64,000 nt of DNA from CBDFKV01 sp965249035 (GTDB taxonomy: Bacteria; Pseudomonadota; Gammaproteobacteria; Arenicellales; Poriferihabitantaceae): the NCBI GenBank assembly GCA_965249035.1, contig CBDFKV010000007.1:1364001-1428000 (forward strand), read 5' to 3'. Each line of letters opens with the position of its first letter. Within the stretch, counting starts at the first letter, position 1. The notes beneath the pieces are model-generated. The model did no database searches. It was not told where the DNA came from and worked only from the letters and a program-made list of their open reading frames with translations. Position numbers and translations under genes: made by a program. Positions 7,785 to 15,022 of the stretch are shown piece by piece.

Positions 7785-7856
7785 ATCTAACGCCTTGCTC
7801 AGCGGAAAAATGCGAGCGCCAGCGAGTAGTTTTTCCGATGTAGTAACTTGTTATAT
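7785..7856 (-). repeat. attC site of cassette 1
   Basis: A 72-bp imperfect palindrome with minus-strand cores ATATAAC (7850-7856) and a perfect GTTAGAT (7785-7791). The stop codon of the cysteine hydrolase gene lies in its first core. Arms with CGGAAAAACTACTCGC and GCTCGCATTTTTCCG pair. It closely matches the cassette 4 site at 5365-5436. Confidence 0.9.
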
Positions 7857-8384
7857 TTGATTGATAAATTCGGATGTAGTTATAACCTCTAGATTAACAC
7901 TAGGTATTATCAGGTTTTTCCAAGTCCAGTTATGGTGTTCTATTATATCTTTTGCACCAAGATGCTCTCGATTACCAGTTGTATGTCCATCTGAGATCAC
8001 AGTTGTATTAAATTCTTTACTTACACACGATCGTATCGTCGTATCAACGCAAAACTCCGTTACCGCTCCTGTAACTACAACGTGCTTAACATTATTTTTT
8101 CTCAATAATGCCTCTAGATCAGTTTTATAAAAAGAATCACATGCTGATTTTGTTATTTTTAGATCACGACTGTTAACATTAAGCTCATCTACAATTTCCC
8201 AGCCTTGAGAATTTTCCAACATGTCATCTTCTTCAGTACCATTGTGCTGAATATATATAACAATCCCCTCACTTTTGCGTGTTAGTTCAGACAAATCATT
8301 TATTCTTTTTACTATCTCATCACTATTGTAACGAGGCGTAGTAAAGACAGACTTTTGCATATCGATTATTAGTAATGCATTCAT
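7851..8384 (-). CDS. Cassette 1: isochorismatase-like cysteine hydrolase
   Basis: A 177-residue protein of the isochorismatase/nicotinamidase superfamily. The catalytic triad can be placed at D8 (in LLIIDMQ), K79 (in ITKSACDSF) and C112 (in VTGAVTEFCVDTT), and the family's cis-peptide region TGAVTEFC is present. Members hydrolyse small amides or vinyl ethers; the substrate here cannot be told. The protein is full length for the family. It is the cassette next to attI, the position of the most recently captured and best expressed cassette in other integrons. Confidence 0.85.
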   Translation of the reverse strand: MNALLIIDMQKSVFTTPRYNSDEIVKRINDLSELTRKSEGIVIYIQHNGTEEDDMLENSQGWEIVDELNVNSRDLKITKSACDSFYKTDLEALLRKNNVKHVVVTGAVTEFCVDTTIRSCVSKEFNTTVISDGHTTGNREHLGAKDIIEHHNWTWKNLIIPSVNLEVITTSEFINQI

Positions 8385-8403
8385 ACACTTATTTTACCTT
8401 GAA

Positions 8404-8410
8404 ATATAAC
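8404..8410 (-). other. attI core recombination site (candidate)
   Basis: The minus strand reads GTTATAT here, a GTTRRRY-like core, 20 bases before the first cassette gene. It lies between intI and the array where attI must be. Recombination would cut between G and TT, making 8409 the first base of cassette 1. The adjoining 24-bp palindrome may be part of the full attI or a promoter operator. Confidence 0.7.
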
Positions 8411-8414
8411 AATT

Positions 8415-8463
8415 ATTATACACCTTTAAAAAGGTGTATAGCGCGATCTCTAAGGTGTATAAT
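8415..8463. promoter_or_regulatory. Divergent intI/cassette promoter region built on AAGGTGTATAAT repeats
   Basis: The 12-mer AAGGTGTATAAT occurs on minus at 8415-8426 and on plus at 8452-8463, each ending in a perfect TATAAT -10 box, one firing toward the cassettes and one toward intI. A near-perfect 24-bp palindrome (arms 8417-8427 and 8430-8440) includes the minus copy. A fourth related copy (ATACACCTTT, 8537-8546) overlaps the intI start codon. The -35 regions are weak, so an activator, or repression at the repeats, is plausible. No LexA box (CTGT-N8-ACAG) was found. Promoter function is inferred. Confidence 0.6.
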
Positions 8464-8544
8464 CCTTTCTCCATATGGTAATATCTTCTATTCTACAATA
8501 GCTTACTACTGCGATTCATTCTTTATCCGTCAAAAAATACACCT

Positions 8545-9492
8545 TTGAAACTTCTGGACCAAATTCGCGCTAAAGCAAGACTCAAACATTTCAGCATACA
8601 TACTGAAAAGAGTTACCTTAGTTGGGCAAAGCGCTACATACTCTATCACAATAAACGCCACCCTATTGAAATGGGCGTTCGCGAAATCGAAGCTTTTTTA
8701 ACCCACCTTGCAGTCAATAGAAAAGTGTCTGCGAGCACACAAAACCAAGCCTTATCGGCTCTTTTGTTTTTGTATCAAGAGGTATTAGACAAGCCAATCC
8801 AAGGCGTGAATGCGATTCGCGCGAAAAAGCCCGTTCGAATACCGGTGGTTTTAAGCATTAAGGATGTAAACCACCTGCTTGAGGCGATGAGCGGAGTCAA
8901 CGGCATGGTTGCCCGGATGTTATATGGATCCGGCACGCGGCTAATGGAGATGATTCGACTACGTGTGCAAGATATAGATTTTGACCGTAACGAAGTGGTT
9001 GTCAGGGGTGGAAAGGGAGACAAGGATCGCATCACCGTACTGCCCATGTCCATCAAACCCGAGTTGCAAGAGCACATCAAGGAACGAGAAATACTATTTG
9101 AGCGCGACCGTGCTAATGGGTATGGCACCGTCTACATCCCTGAAGCACTCAGCAGGAAATATCCAAACGCAAAGTATGAGTGGCGTTGGCAATATGTTTT
9201 TCCATCTGGGCGACTGAGTAAAGACCCACGCTCCGGAGATACAAGAAGACACCATCGTGACGAAAAAACCATTCAACGCGCGATGAAAAAGGCCTGCGAC
9301 AGCATCGGGATTACCAAGCGCGCAACGCCTCATACGCTACGCCATTCCTTTGCAACGCATTTGCTTGAATCAGGGTACGATATTCGCACCGTTCAGGAGC
9401 TGCTAGGGCATAAAGATGTGAATACCACCATGATTTATACCCACGTATTGAATCGAGGAGGGCGTGGGGTGCAAAGCCCACTGGACAGATAA
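8545..9492 (+). CDS. intI: Integron integrase IntI (tyrosine recombinase)
   Basis: A 315-residue tyrosine recombinase that would recombine attI and attC sites. Active-site residues are R132 (in GSGTRLMEM), H263 and R266 (in TPHTLRHSF), H289 (in LLGHKDV) and Y298 (in MIYTHVL). The insert that separates IntI from XerC/D is present at about 200-222 (ALSRKYPNAKYEWRWQYVF), followed by DPRSGDTRRHH, so this is an integron integrase and apparently active. The start is TTG at 8545; the frame upstream is open only back to a stop at 8479 and has no ATG or GTG. The TTG overlaps a repeat of the control region. Confidence 0.95.
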   Translation: MKLLDQIRAKARLKHFSIHTEKSYLSWAKRYILYHNKRHPIEMGVREIEAFLTHLAVNRKVSASTQNQALSALLFLYQEVLDKPIQGVNAIRAKKPVRIPVVLSIKDVNHLLEAMSGVNGMVARMLYGSGTRLMEMIRLRVQDIDFDRNEVVVRGGKGDKDRITVLPMSIKPELQEHIKEREILFERDRANGYGTVYIPEALSRKYPNAKYEWRWQYVFPSGRLSKDPRSGDTRRHHRDEKTIQRAMKKACDSIGITKRATPHTLRHSFATHLLESGYDIRTVQELLGHKDVNTTMIYTHVLNRGGRGVQSPLDR

Positions 9493-9556
9493 GACACTTA
9501 TTTTTAAGGATATATTTTAGACTGCTGCCGAGAGCCTAACGATTAACATCACACAG

Positions 9557-10489
9557 CTAAACCAAATGCTTAAACCGCTGTCGATAGCGTGCGGCCGCGG
9601 GTAACAATGAGCCGGAGCCATTCTGGCCAATCGATTCAAAATGGTTGCTGGATTTGGCTTCTATGGCGCAGTAAATCGACGCCACCATTTGCCGCGCGCG
9701 TCTGCCCGCCCAGTTGTTATCAAATAACAGATTCGAGCGCGCGGTATCGTGCCACAGCACCCGCCGATAATCGTTGATCATCACTGTTCTGAGGAAAAAG
9801 CTGTCCTCGGTACTTAATTCACCCAGCTGGTGGCGATGTTCATAGAGTGAGCGATACAGCGCAATAAAGTGTTCGTAAGCTTGCTCTAAATCATTAAGCA
9901 GGCCGCGATGTAGCACCCGCCCGACCCGCTCATATTCCATTGGCGCGCCTTTTGCATCGCGGCCACTCACTACGATGTAAGTATCACTTAAGCCATAAGC
10001 TGCCAACAGCTGCTGGATTTCTTTAAATGAGAAGGTTGGATGACCAAAGACATTGGAGGCAATCGCGCTAAAACCATTCTTGTGTAGCTGCTTTCTAAAC
10101 TCATCGCGCTCTGAGCTGGCCTTTTCCATCGAAACGCCGATGACAAAACGCCAATTACCATCCCATTTTTCTTGCTGGTAGTAAATCTTTTGCTCGGCGC
10201 GTTCAATTTCATCGACCTGACAAGCATGGTAGTAGCTCTTCCTGCCTTTCTTATGGCTTTTTAGCCAGCCGTCTTTGGTTAAGCGGAATACTGAAGTGCG
10301 CACCAGCCGTTCGTTGATGCCGAGTGGCGCTAGCAACTGCACCAAACTACCCAGCCAGATTTCACCACCGTGCGGGATAATGCTATCGCCAAACAGCGTC
10401 ATAATCAGGTACGGCGTTGAATTGGAATCCTGCTCGATAAAGCGCGTCAAACGTTGCTGAACCAGTTGTTGAGTGATCGCTTGAGTCAT
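9557..10489 (-). CDS. paaX: Phenylacetyl-CoA-responsive transcriptional repressor PaaX
   Basis: A 310-residue PaaX-family protein. It opens with a winged-helix domain (about 20-95; TLFGDSIIPHGGEIWLGSL and RLVRTSVFRLTKDGW are family hallmarks), followed by the central and C-terminal PaaX domains. PaaX binds paa promoters and is released by phenylacetyl-CoA. The gene sits between the integron and paaA, facing away from paaA. A TGTATCAT motif lies 168 bases upstream of its start and two more lie near the paaA promoter, so autoregulation and control of paaA are both plausible. Confidence 0.93.
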   Translation of the reverse strand: MTQAITQQLVQQRLTRFIEQDSNSTPYLIMTLFGDSIIPHGGEIWLGSLVQLLAPLGINERLVRTSVFRLTKDGWLKSHKKGRKSYYHACQVDEIERAEQKIYYQQEKWDGNWRFVIGVSMEKASSERDEFRKQLHKNGFSAIASNVFGHPTFSFKEIQQLLAAYGLSDTYIVVSGRDAKGAPMEYERVGRVLHRGLLNDLEQAYEHFIALYRSLYEHRHQLGELSTEDSFFLRTVMINDYRRVLWHDTARSNLLFDNNWAGRRARQMVASIYCAIEAKSSNHFESIGQNGSGSLLPAAARYRQRFKHLV

Positions 10490-10546
10490 TAATTATCTAT
10501 TTGTTTTCACTATTAATCCGGCAGCACATCGACCAAATAAGCGCTG

Positions 10547-10625
10547 GTCATCGCGAGTGGGGCGCGGCGATCTACTGCTTGCAGTGTGGTAGAGATTGCC
10601 GCGTCGCTGTGCTCCTCGCAATGAC
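10547..10625. repeat. REP/MITE-like inverted-repeat element, 79 bp
   Basis: The two ends are imperfect inverted copies: it begins GTCATCGCGAGTGGGGCGCG and ends CTCCTCGCAATGAC. The right arm reversed (GTCATTGCGAGGAGCACAGC) matches a dispersed repeat known from many bacterial genomes (GTCATTGCGAGGAGCGAAGC type). Only one copy is in the window, so its dispersal in this genome is unproven. Confidence 0.7.
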
Positions 10626-10785
10626 AAATGGGGCATTCTGCTACCGCTAAGCGCTTATGATACATCAAATGCCTATTAATCGCCGCCAAAGTAACAGATG
10701 CTGCTTAAATGCCAATTATTAGCCCAAAAACTTCACTCTTCCAAGCGGCAATTTGCTGGAAACAGGAACGGCCTTTAAAACCAAG

Positions 10786-10823
10786 CGATACATTAATAAT
10801 TGTTTGACATATTTTTATGTATC
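10786..10823. promoter_or_regulatory. Candidate PaaX operator at the paaA promoter
   Basis: GATACA (10787-10792) and TGTATC (10818-10823) form an inverted repeat 25 bases apart, bracketing the paaA -35 box. Published PaaX sites in E. coli and Pseudomonas are inverted hexamers with 27-28-base spacing (TGATTC/GAATCA). The geometry is similar and the sequence differs, so this is inferred. Confidence 0.55.
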
Positions 10824-10830
10824 ATATACA
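10804..10830 (+). promoter_or_regulatory. paaA promoter
   Basis: A consensus TTGACA -35 box (10804-10809) is followed after 15 bases by TATACA (10825-10830). The spacing is short, which may suit a tightly repressed promoter. The -10 overlaps the TGTATCATATACA palindrome (10818-10830). It lies 50 bases upstream of paaA. Confidence 0.65.
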
Positions 10831-10879
10831 GTGCGTTGCTAGGTAAGCACTCCGTATTTGATCCACCGGTAACCACGAA

Positions 10880-11827
10880 ATGACACAAGCCCCCAACTTG
10901 GAAGCACGATTCGAACAACGAATCGCCGACGACCAAAACATAGAACCCAAAGACTGGATGCCGGCAGCGTATCGTAAGAATTTGATTCGGCAGATTTCAC
11001 AACACGCTCACTCTGAAGTCATTGGCATGCAACCGGAAGGCAATTGGATTTCGCGCGCACCTTCCTTGCGTCGCAAGGCGATTTTGTTGTCGAAAGTTCA
11101 AGACGAAGGCGGGCACGGCCTGTATCTCTACAGCGCTACCGAAACATTGGGCATCAGTCGCGAAGAAATGATTGCCGCCCTGCAATCGGGCGAAGCCAAA
11201 TACGCCTCCATTTTTAATTACCCCACCCAAACCTGGGCGGACGTCGGTGCGATTGGCTGGCTGGTGGATGGTGCTGCCATCGTCAACCAAATCTCGCTGC
11301 AACGCACCTCTTATGGGCCTTATTCCCGGGCGATGGTGCGCATCTGTAAAGAAGAGAGTTTTCACCAACGCCAGGGCTACGAGATTATGTTAGTGCTCAG
11401 CCGGGGCAGCGAACAACAAAAACAACTGGCGCAAGACGCACTCAACCGCTTCTATTGGCCCGCGCTGATGATGTTTGGCCCGCACGATTCTGAGTCCGCC
11501 CATTCGGCTAAGTCGATGGCCTGGAAGATCAAACGCGAGACTAATGATGATCTACGCCAAAAATTTGTTGACCAAACCGCACCACAAATTGAATTTCTGG
11601 GGCTTGAGCACCCGGATACTAACTTAGTCTGGAATGAAGAGCGCGGTCATTACGATTCTGGCGAGCTTAACTGGGATGAGTTTTACAGCGTCATCAACGG
11701 CAACGGCCATTGTAATCGCCAACGCATCGAGCACCATGTCCGCGCACACGAAGAAGGCGCTTGGGTCAGAGATGCGATGCAAGCCTATCAAGAGAAAAAA
11801 CAAGCTGCGGCCAAAAAAGCTGCCTAA
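10880..11827 (+). CDS. paaA: Phenylacetyl-CoA 1,2-epoxidase catalytic subunit PaaA
   Basis: A 315-residue ferritin-fold subunit of the multicomponent oxygenase PaaABCE that epoxidises the ring of phenylacetyl-CoA. Diiron-site motifs are visible in VQDEGGHGLYLY (about 74-85) and EESFHQRQGYEIM (about 159-171). It is the first gene of the paaABCDE operon and lies 50 bases after a promoter with a consensus -35. The length is normal for the family. PaaA pairs with PaaC in the hetero-oligomeric oxygenase. Confidence 0.96.
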   Translation: MTQAPNLEARFEQRIADDQNIEPKDWMPAAYRKNLIRQISQHAHSEVIGMQPEGNWISRAPSLRRKAILLSKVQDEGGHGLYLYSATETLGISREEMIAALQSGEAKYASIFNYPTQTWADVGAIGWLVDGAAIVNQISLQRTSYGPYSRAMVRICKEESFHQRQGYEIMLVLSRGSEQQKQLAQDALNRFYWPALMMFGPHDSESAHSAKSMAWKIKRETNDDLRQKFVDQTAPQIEFLGLEHPDTNLVWNEERGHYDSGELNWDEFYSVINGNGHCNRQRIEHHVRAHEEGAWVRDAMQAYQEKKQAAAKKAA

Positions 11828-11861
11828 TTCAAGAACACAAACCGAACACGAGCAACCTCAT

Positions 11862-12149
11862 ATGACAAGCAATCACCTCGAACTCTTTGAAGTATTTATC
11901 CGCTCACGACGCGGCCTGGACCATAAACACGTTGGCAGCCTGCATGCAGAAGACCACGAGCAAGCGCTTGAATATGCGCGGGATTGTTATACCCGACGCA
12001 GCGAAGGCGTCAGTATATGGGTGGCTAAATCGAACGATATTTGCGCCTCTCAGGAAGATGATGCCGAGAGTTTTTACGACCCGTCTGATGACAAGCCTTA
12101 CCGTCACGCAACGTATTATCAGTTGCCTGACGAAGTTAACAATATGTAG
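11862..12149 (+). CDS. paaB: Phenylacetyl-CoA epoxidase subunit PaaB
   Basis: A 95-residue protein starting at ATG 11862. The frame is open further upstream within paaA, but this start gives the standard PaaB length and N-terminus (HLELFEVFIRSRRGLDHKH). The segment VGSLHAEDHEQALEYARDCY and the ending typical of PaaB are present. PaaB bridges PaaAC dimers in the epoxidase complex. It lies 34 bases after paaA and 18 before paaC. Confidence 0.95.
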   Translation: MTSNHLELFEVFIRSRRGLDHKHVGSLHAEDHEQALEYARDCYTRRSEGVSIWVAKSNDICASQEDDAESFYDPSDDKPYRHATYYQLPDEVNNM

Positions 12150-12167
12150 TCAGACTCGGACTGAACC

Positions 12168-12935
12168 ATGACCTCATCTAAACACCAACAAGCCATTCAA
12201 GAATACGCCACCCGCCTGGGCGATGATTCCGTCGTGCTCGGCCATCGTATTTCTGAATGGTGTAGTAATGCCCCCTTTTTGGAAGAAGACTTGGCGCTGG
12301 CCAACGTAGCGCTGGATTACATTGGCCGCGCACGGATGTTTTACAGCTACGCGGCTGAATTAGCCGACGACGGCAGAAAAGAAGACGATTTCGCCTATAT
12401 GCGTGATGAACGTGAGTTTCACAATCTGCTGATTCATGAGTTACCACGCGGGGATTTTGCTTATACCATGGTGCGTCAGTTGTTCATCGACGCCTATAAC
12501 CTGGGCTTTTTGACAGAACTCATCCAATCAGGCGATGAGACACTAGCAGCTATTGCCGCGAAAGCGATTAAAGAAACGCGCTATCACCTACGCCGCAGTA
12601 AAGACTGGATATTAAGGCTAGGAGACGGCACCGAAGAAAGCCATCAGCGCAGCCAACGTGCGGTTGATTCGCTGTGGGGCTACATCCACGAGCTGTTCGA
12701 ACTTGACGAGGTCGAGCAGCAATTGGCCGACGCTGGTATTGGCGTCGACAGCGTGGCGTTAAAGCCTGCATGGCTAGAAATAGTTGAAGGTATTTTAACT
12801 GAAGCCACGCTCAAAGTGCCGACCGAAGAATGGGCAGTTCGTGGTGGACGGGTGGGCTATCACACCGAAAACCTCGGTCATCTGCTCACTGAAATGCAGT
12901 TCTTGCACCGTTCCATGCCAGGGTCGGAGTGGTAA
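12168..12935 (+). CDS. paaC: Phenylacetyl-CoA epoxidase structural subunit PaaC
   Basis: A 255-residue ferritin-like protein that pairs with PaaA. It has the PaaC N-terminal signature LGHRISEWCSNAPFLEEDLA (about 24-43) and ALDYIGRARMFYSYAAEL after it. PaaC keeps the fold but not a functional iron centre and stabilises the catalytic subunit. The next gene, paaD, begins with a GTG two bases after this stop, so the two are translationally close. The length fits the family. Confidence 0.95.
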   Translation: MTSSKHQQAIQEYATRLGDDSVVLGHRISEWCSNAPFLEEDLALANVALDYIGRARMFYSYAAELADDGRKEDDFAYMRDEREFHNLLIHELPRGDFAYTMVRQLFIDAYNLGFLTELIQSGDETLAAIAAKAIKETRYHLRRSKDWILRLGDGTEESHQRSQRAVDSLWGYIHELFELDEVEQQLADAGIGVDSVALKPAWLEIVEGILTEATLKVPTEEWAVRGGRVGYHTENLGHLLTEMQFLHRSMPGSEW

Positions 12936-12936
12936 T

Positions 12937-13482
12937 GTGGGATCGCTCAGCCCTGAAGAATTACACGCCTACAATGATCGCTTGAAGCAACGCGAAACGT
13001 CTGCCGAACGTGAAATTTGGGCGTTGCTGGACAGCGTCAGTGACCCGGAGATTCCAGCGCTGAGCCTTTGGGACCTGGGTGTTCTCTCCGATATAGCGCG
13101 TGAAAAAGAGGTACTCACGATCACGATTACACCCACCTACAGCGGTTGCCCTGCGATGGATGTGATGCGCGAGGATTTACAAGCCGTATTGCACGCCAAT
13201 GGCTACCAAAACGTCCACTTCAAAATCAAGCTAGCGCCTGCTTGGAGTAGCGATTGGATTTCTCCCGAAGGTCGGGAAAAAATGCGCCAATACGGGATCG
13301 CCCCACCGGATCGTAGCTACTGCTCTGATTCATGCGGCGGCTCACCCACCGTCTCCATTGCGTGCCCACACTGCGGCGGCAGTAACACTCAACAAATTTC
13401 TGAATTCGGTTCTACCGCTTGCAAGGCATTGCATCAATGCCAAAGCTGCCTGGAGCCTTTTGACTACTTTAAATCTCTATAA
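12937..13482 (+). CDS. paaD: Epoxidase maturation protein PaaD (DUF59/MIP18-like)
   Basis: A 181-residue protein from GTG 12937, preceded by GGAG seven bases upstream; a longer frame inside paaC exists but is unlikely. The N-terminal MIP18/DUF59 domain (about 20-100) carries SDPEIPALSLWDLG and TPTYSGCPAMDVM. The C-terminal third has cysteine pairs (CPHCGG, CQSC) that look like a zinc ribbon. PaaD is thought to assemble the iron-sulphur centre of PaaE or the oxygenase; that role comes from the family. It lies three bases before paaE. Confidence 0.93.
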   Translation: MGSLSPEELHAYNDRLKQRETSAEREIWALLDSVSDPEIPALSLWDLGVLSDIAREKEVLTITITPTYSGCPAMDVMREDLQAVLHANGYQNVHFKIKLAPAWSSDWISPEGREKMRQYGIAPPDRSYCSDSCGGSPTVSIACPHCGGSNTQQISEFGSTACKALHQCQSCLEPFDYFKSL

Positions 13483-13485
13483 ATT

Positions 13486-14583
13486 ATGGCCGACTTACAA
13501 TTTCATACGCTGACCCTAGCTGACGTACACCCAGAAACTGACACTGCAATTTGCGCGACCTTTGCGGTTCCCGACGAGCTGAAGCAAACCTTCGCGTTCA
13601 CCCAAGGCCAGTTTCTGACGGTACGCGCCGATATCGAGGGTGAAGACGTAAGGCGTTCTTATTCCATCTGCTCAGGCGTCGAAGACGGGCATATGCGGGT
13701 TGGAATCAAACGGGTGCGGGATGGCAAGTTCTCGAACTTCGCCAATGACCATTTTAAGGTGGGCATGCCCATCGATGTCATGCCGCCACAAGGTAACTTC
13801 TTTACCCAGCTTAGCCCTAAGAATGAAAAAAACTATATGTGTATCGCTGCTGGCAGCGGGATCACGCCAATTTTATCTATTATCAAAAGCATTTTAGCTG
13901 TTGAGCCCAAAAGCAAAGTCACGCTGGTATACGGTAATCGCCGCTCGACTTCGGTGATGTTCAAAGAAGACCTCGGATTCATCAAAAACCGTTATATGGA
14001 TCGCTTTTCGTGGGTCAATATCATGGATTTCGAAGATCAGGGTTCTGATTTACTGAATGGAGTTATCGATAACAATAAAGGCACGGCGCTGCATAAAAGC
14101 AAGCTGATCAACATTCTGACGACTGATGATGTGTTTATTTGCGGGCCAGAGGCAATGATGTCTGAAGTCTCACGTGGGTTTCGTGCGTCCGGCTTTGACG
14201 ATTCACGGATTCACTACGAATTATTTGCCAACTCCTCAGAAGACTCTGAAAAAATTCTACAAAAATCTCAAGAACGGATCGCTGCCTATGGTGAAGAAAA
14301 AACCAGTAAAGTGACGGTCAAAGCGGATGGTCGCGCGATCAGCTTTGATCTGGCGACGGTTGGTAAGAACATCCTCGATGCGGGCATCCACAATGGCCTG
14401 GACTTGCCCTATGCGTGTAAAGCTGGCGTGTGTTCAACCTGTAAAGCCAAGCTCGTCAAAGGCAAGGTAGATATGGATTTAACCCACGGGCTGGAAGCAC
14501 ATGAGATTGAAGCGGGTTATATACTGACTTGCCAAGCGCACCCGATTTCGGATGACGTAGAAGTGGACTTTGATCTGCGCTGA
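13486..14583 (+). CDS. paaE: Phenylacetyl-CoA epoxidase reductase PaaE
   Basis: A 365-residue NAD(P)H oxidoreductase that feeds electrons to PaaABC. The order of domains is FAD-binding (about 1-105; RRSYSICS motif), NAD(P)-binding (about 110-240; AAGSGITPILSI) and a C-terminal plant-type 2Fe-2S ferredoxin domain (about 275-365; CKAGVCSTCKAKL with the fourth Cys in LTCQAHP). All four cluster cysteines are present. It closes the paaABCDE operon; no clear terminator hairpin was found after it. Confidence 0.95.
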   Translation: MADLQFHTLTLADVHPETDTAICATFAVPDELKQTFAFTQGQFLTVRADIEGEDVRRSYSICSGVEDGHMRVGIKRVRDGKFSNFANDHFKVGMPIDVMPPQGNFFTQLSPKNEKNYMCIAAGSGITPILSIIKSILAVEPKSKVTLVYGNRRSTSVMFKEDLGFIKNRYMDRFSWVNIMDFEDQGSDLLNGVIDNNKGTALHKSKLINILTTDDVFICGPEAMMSEVSRGFRASGFDDSRIHYELFANSSEDSEKILQKSQERIAAYGEEKTSKVTVKADGRAISFDLATVGKNILDAGIHNGLDLPYACKAGVCSTCKAKLVKGKVDMDLTHGLEAHEIEAGYILTCQAHPISDDVEVDFDLR

Positions 14584-14622
14584 GAAACCTTGCAAGCCAG
14601 GGAAAATGCCCGGATAAAAGGC

Positions 14623-14823
14623 CTAGGAAAAACGCTTGGGGAAAGGAATGACTTTAGCTGTGCGCTGAGGCTCACCAGAATTAGGTGCATCTGCGGGATT
14701 AAGCTCAACACGCCACTGCACAGCAGGTTCGTCTGTTTCTAATGCGGCTAACTCAACGCCCACCAACTCAGGCTTTTCGTACATCAATTCGTCGGTGAGT
14801 GGTATAAATAGTTTGTGGCTCAT
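14623..14823 (-). CDS. Small conserved protein of unknown function
   Basis: A 66-residue soluble protein (MSHKLFIPLTDELMYEKPEL and onward). The N-terminal segment is acidic and the C-terminus is basic (KVIPFPKRFS). Its pattern recalls small hypothetical proteins of gammaproteobacteria; I cannot name a function. It faces away from argB across a 199-bp gap and converges on paaE with a 39-bp gap. A single ATG start at 14823 and a full-length frame support a real gene. Confidence 0.65.
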   Translation of the reverse strand: MSHKLFIPLTDELMYEKPELVGVELAALETDEPAVQWRVELNPADAPNSGEPQRTAKVIPFPKRFS

Positions 14824-14979
14824 CGTTTGACCTCAACCAATCACTGTTATGAAGGCCTATTAAACCAGCATTCAAGGGGTAATGTGTGTGTGAACTAGTG
14901 GCAATATTATGGTAATAGCGATCGATCACCGATGATCATGCGCGGATAATCGTGACGCCTCACAGACCATGCAAAGCGC

Positions 14980-14985
14980 TATAAT
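14980..14985 (+). promoter_or_regulatory. argB -10 box
   Basis: A perfect TATAAT lies 37 bases before ATG 15023. No strong -35 was found at the usual distance. Transcription from it would begin after the upstream ATG at 14969, which supports 15023 as the argB start. Confidence 0.45.
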
Positions 14986-15022
14986 CAAGCCATTATTCAA
15001 TCTTTTAATCCCTTGCCACGCC

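Larger units (their letters stand above)
4684..9492. mobile_element. Chromosomal integron with six gene cassettes, inserted between paaZ and paaX
   Basis: The segment has every part of an integron: an intI integrase gene (8545-9492, plus), an attI-like core site (8404-8410), and a leftward array of short minus-strand genes, each followed by an imperfect palindrome bounded by RYYYAAC and GTTRRRY-like cores (attC sites). Cassette genes run away from intI, as in known integrons, and are clearly richer in A+T than the flanking paa genes. paaZ and paaX are both intact on either side. The array is small and its attC sites are mixed: two are close matches and the rest differ. Confidence 0.93.
10490..10879. 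promoter_or_regulatory. Divergent paaX/paaA control region (390 bp)
   Basis: No gene was found here. From left to right it holds a 79-bp inverted-repeat element (10547-10625), a TGTATCAT motif on minus (10657-10664), an inverted pair GATACA (10787-10792) and TGTATC (10818-10823), and the paaA promoter between them. Its length and motif content point to the main switch of the pathway. Confidence 0.7.

Noticed and set aside
9534..9540. GCCTAAC core-like motif just after intI
   Set aside because: It matches RYYYAAC, but no palindromic arms or second core are nearby and it is on the wrong side of intI.
11634..11861. PaaB frame starting inside paaA
   Set aside because: The 76 extra codons overlap paaA and are not part of the PaaB family.
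12841..12936. PaaD frame starting inside paaC
   Set aside because: GTG 12937 has a GGAG ribosome site and gives the usual length.
14969..15022. ArgB start at 14969
   Set aside because: A TATAAT at 14980 lies after it and the family N-terminus fits ATG 15023.
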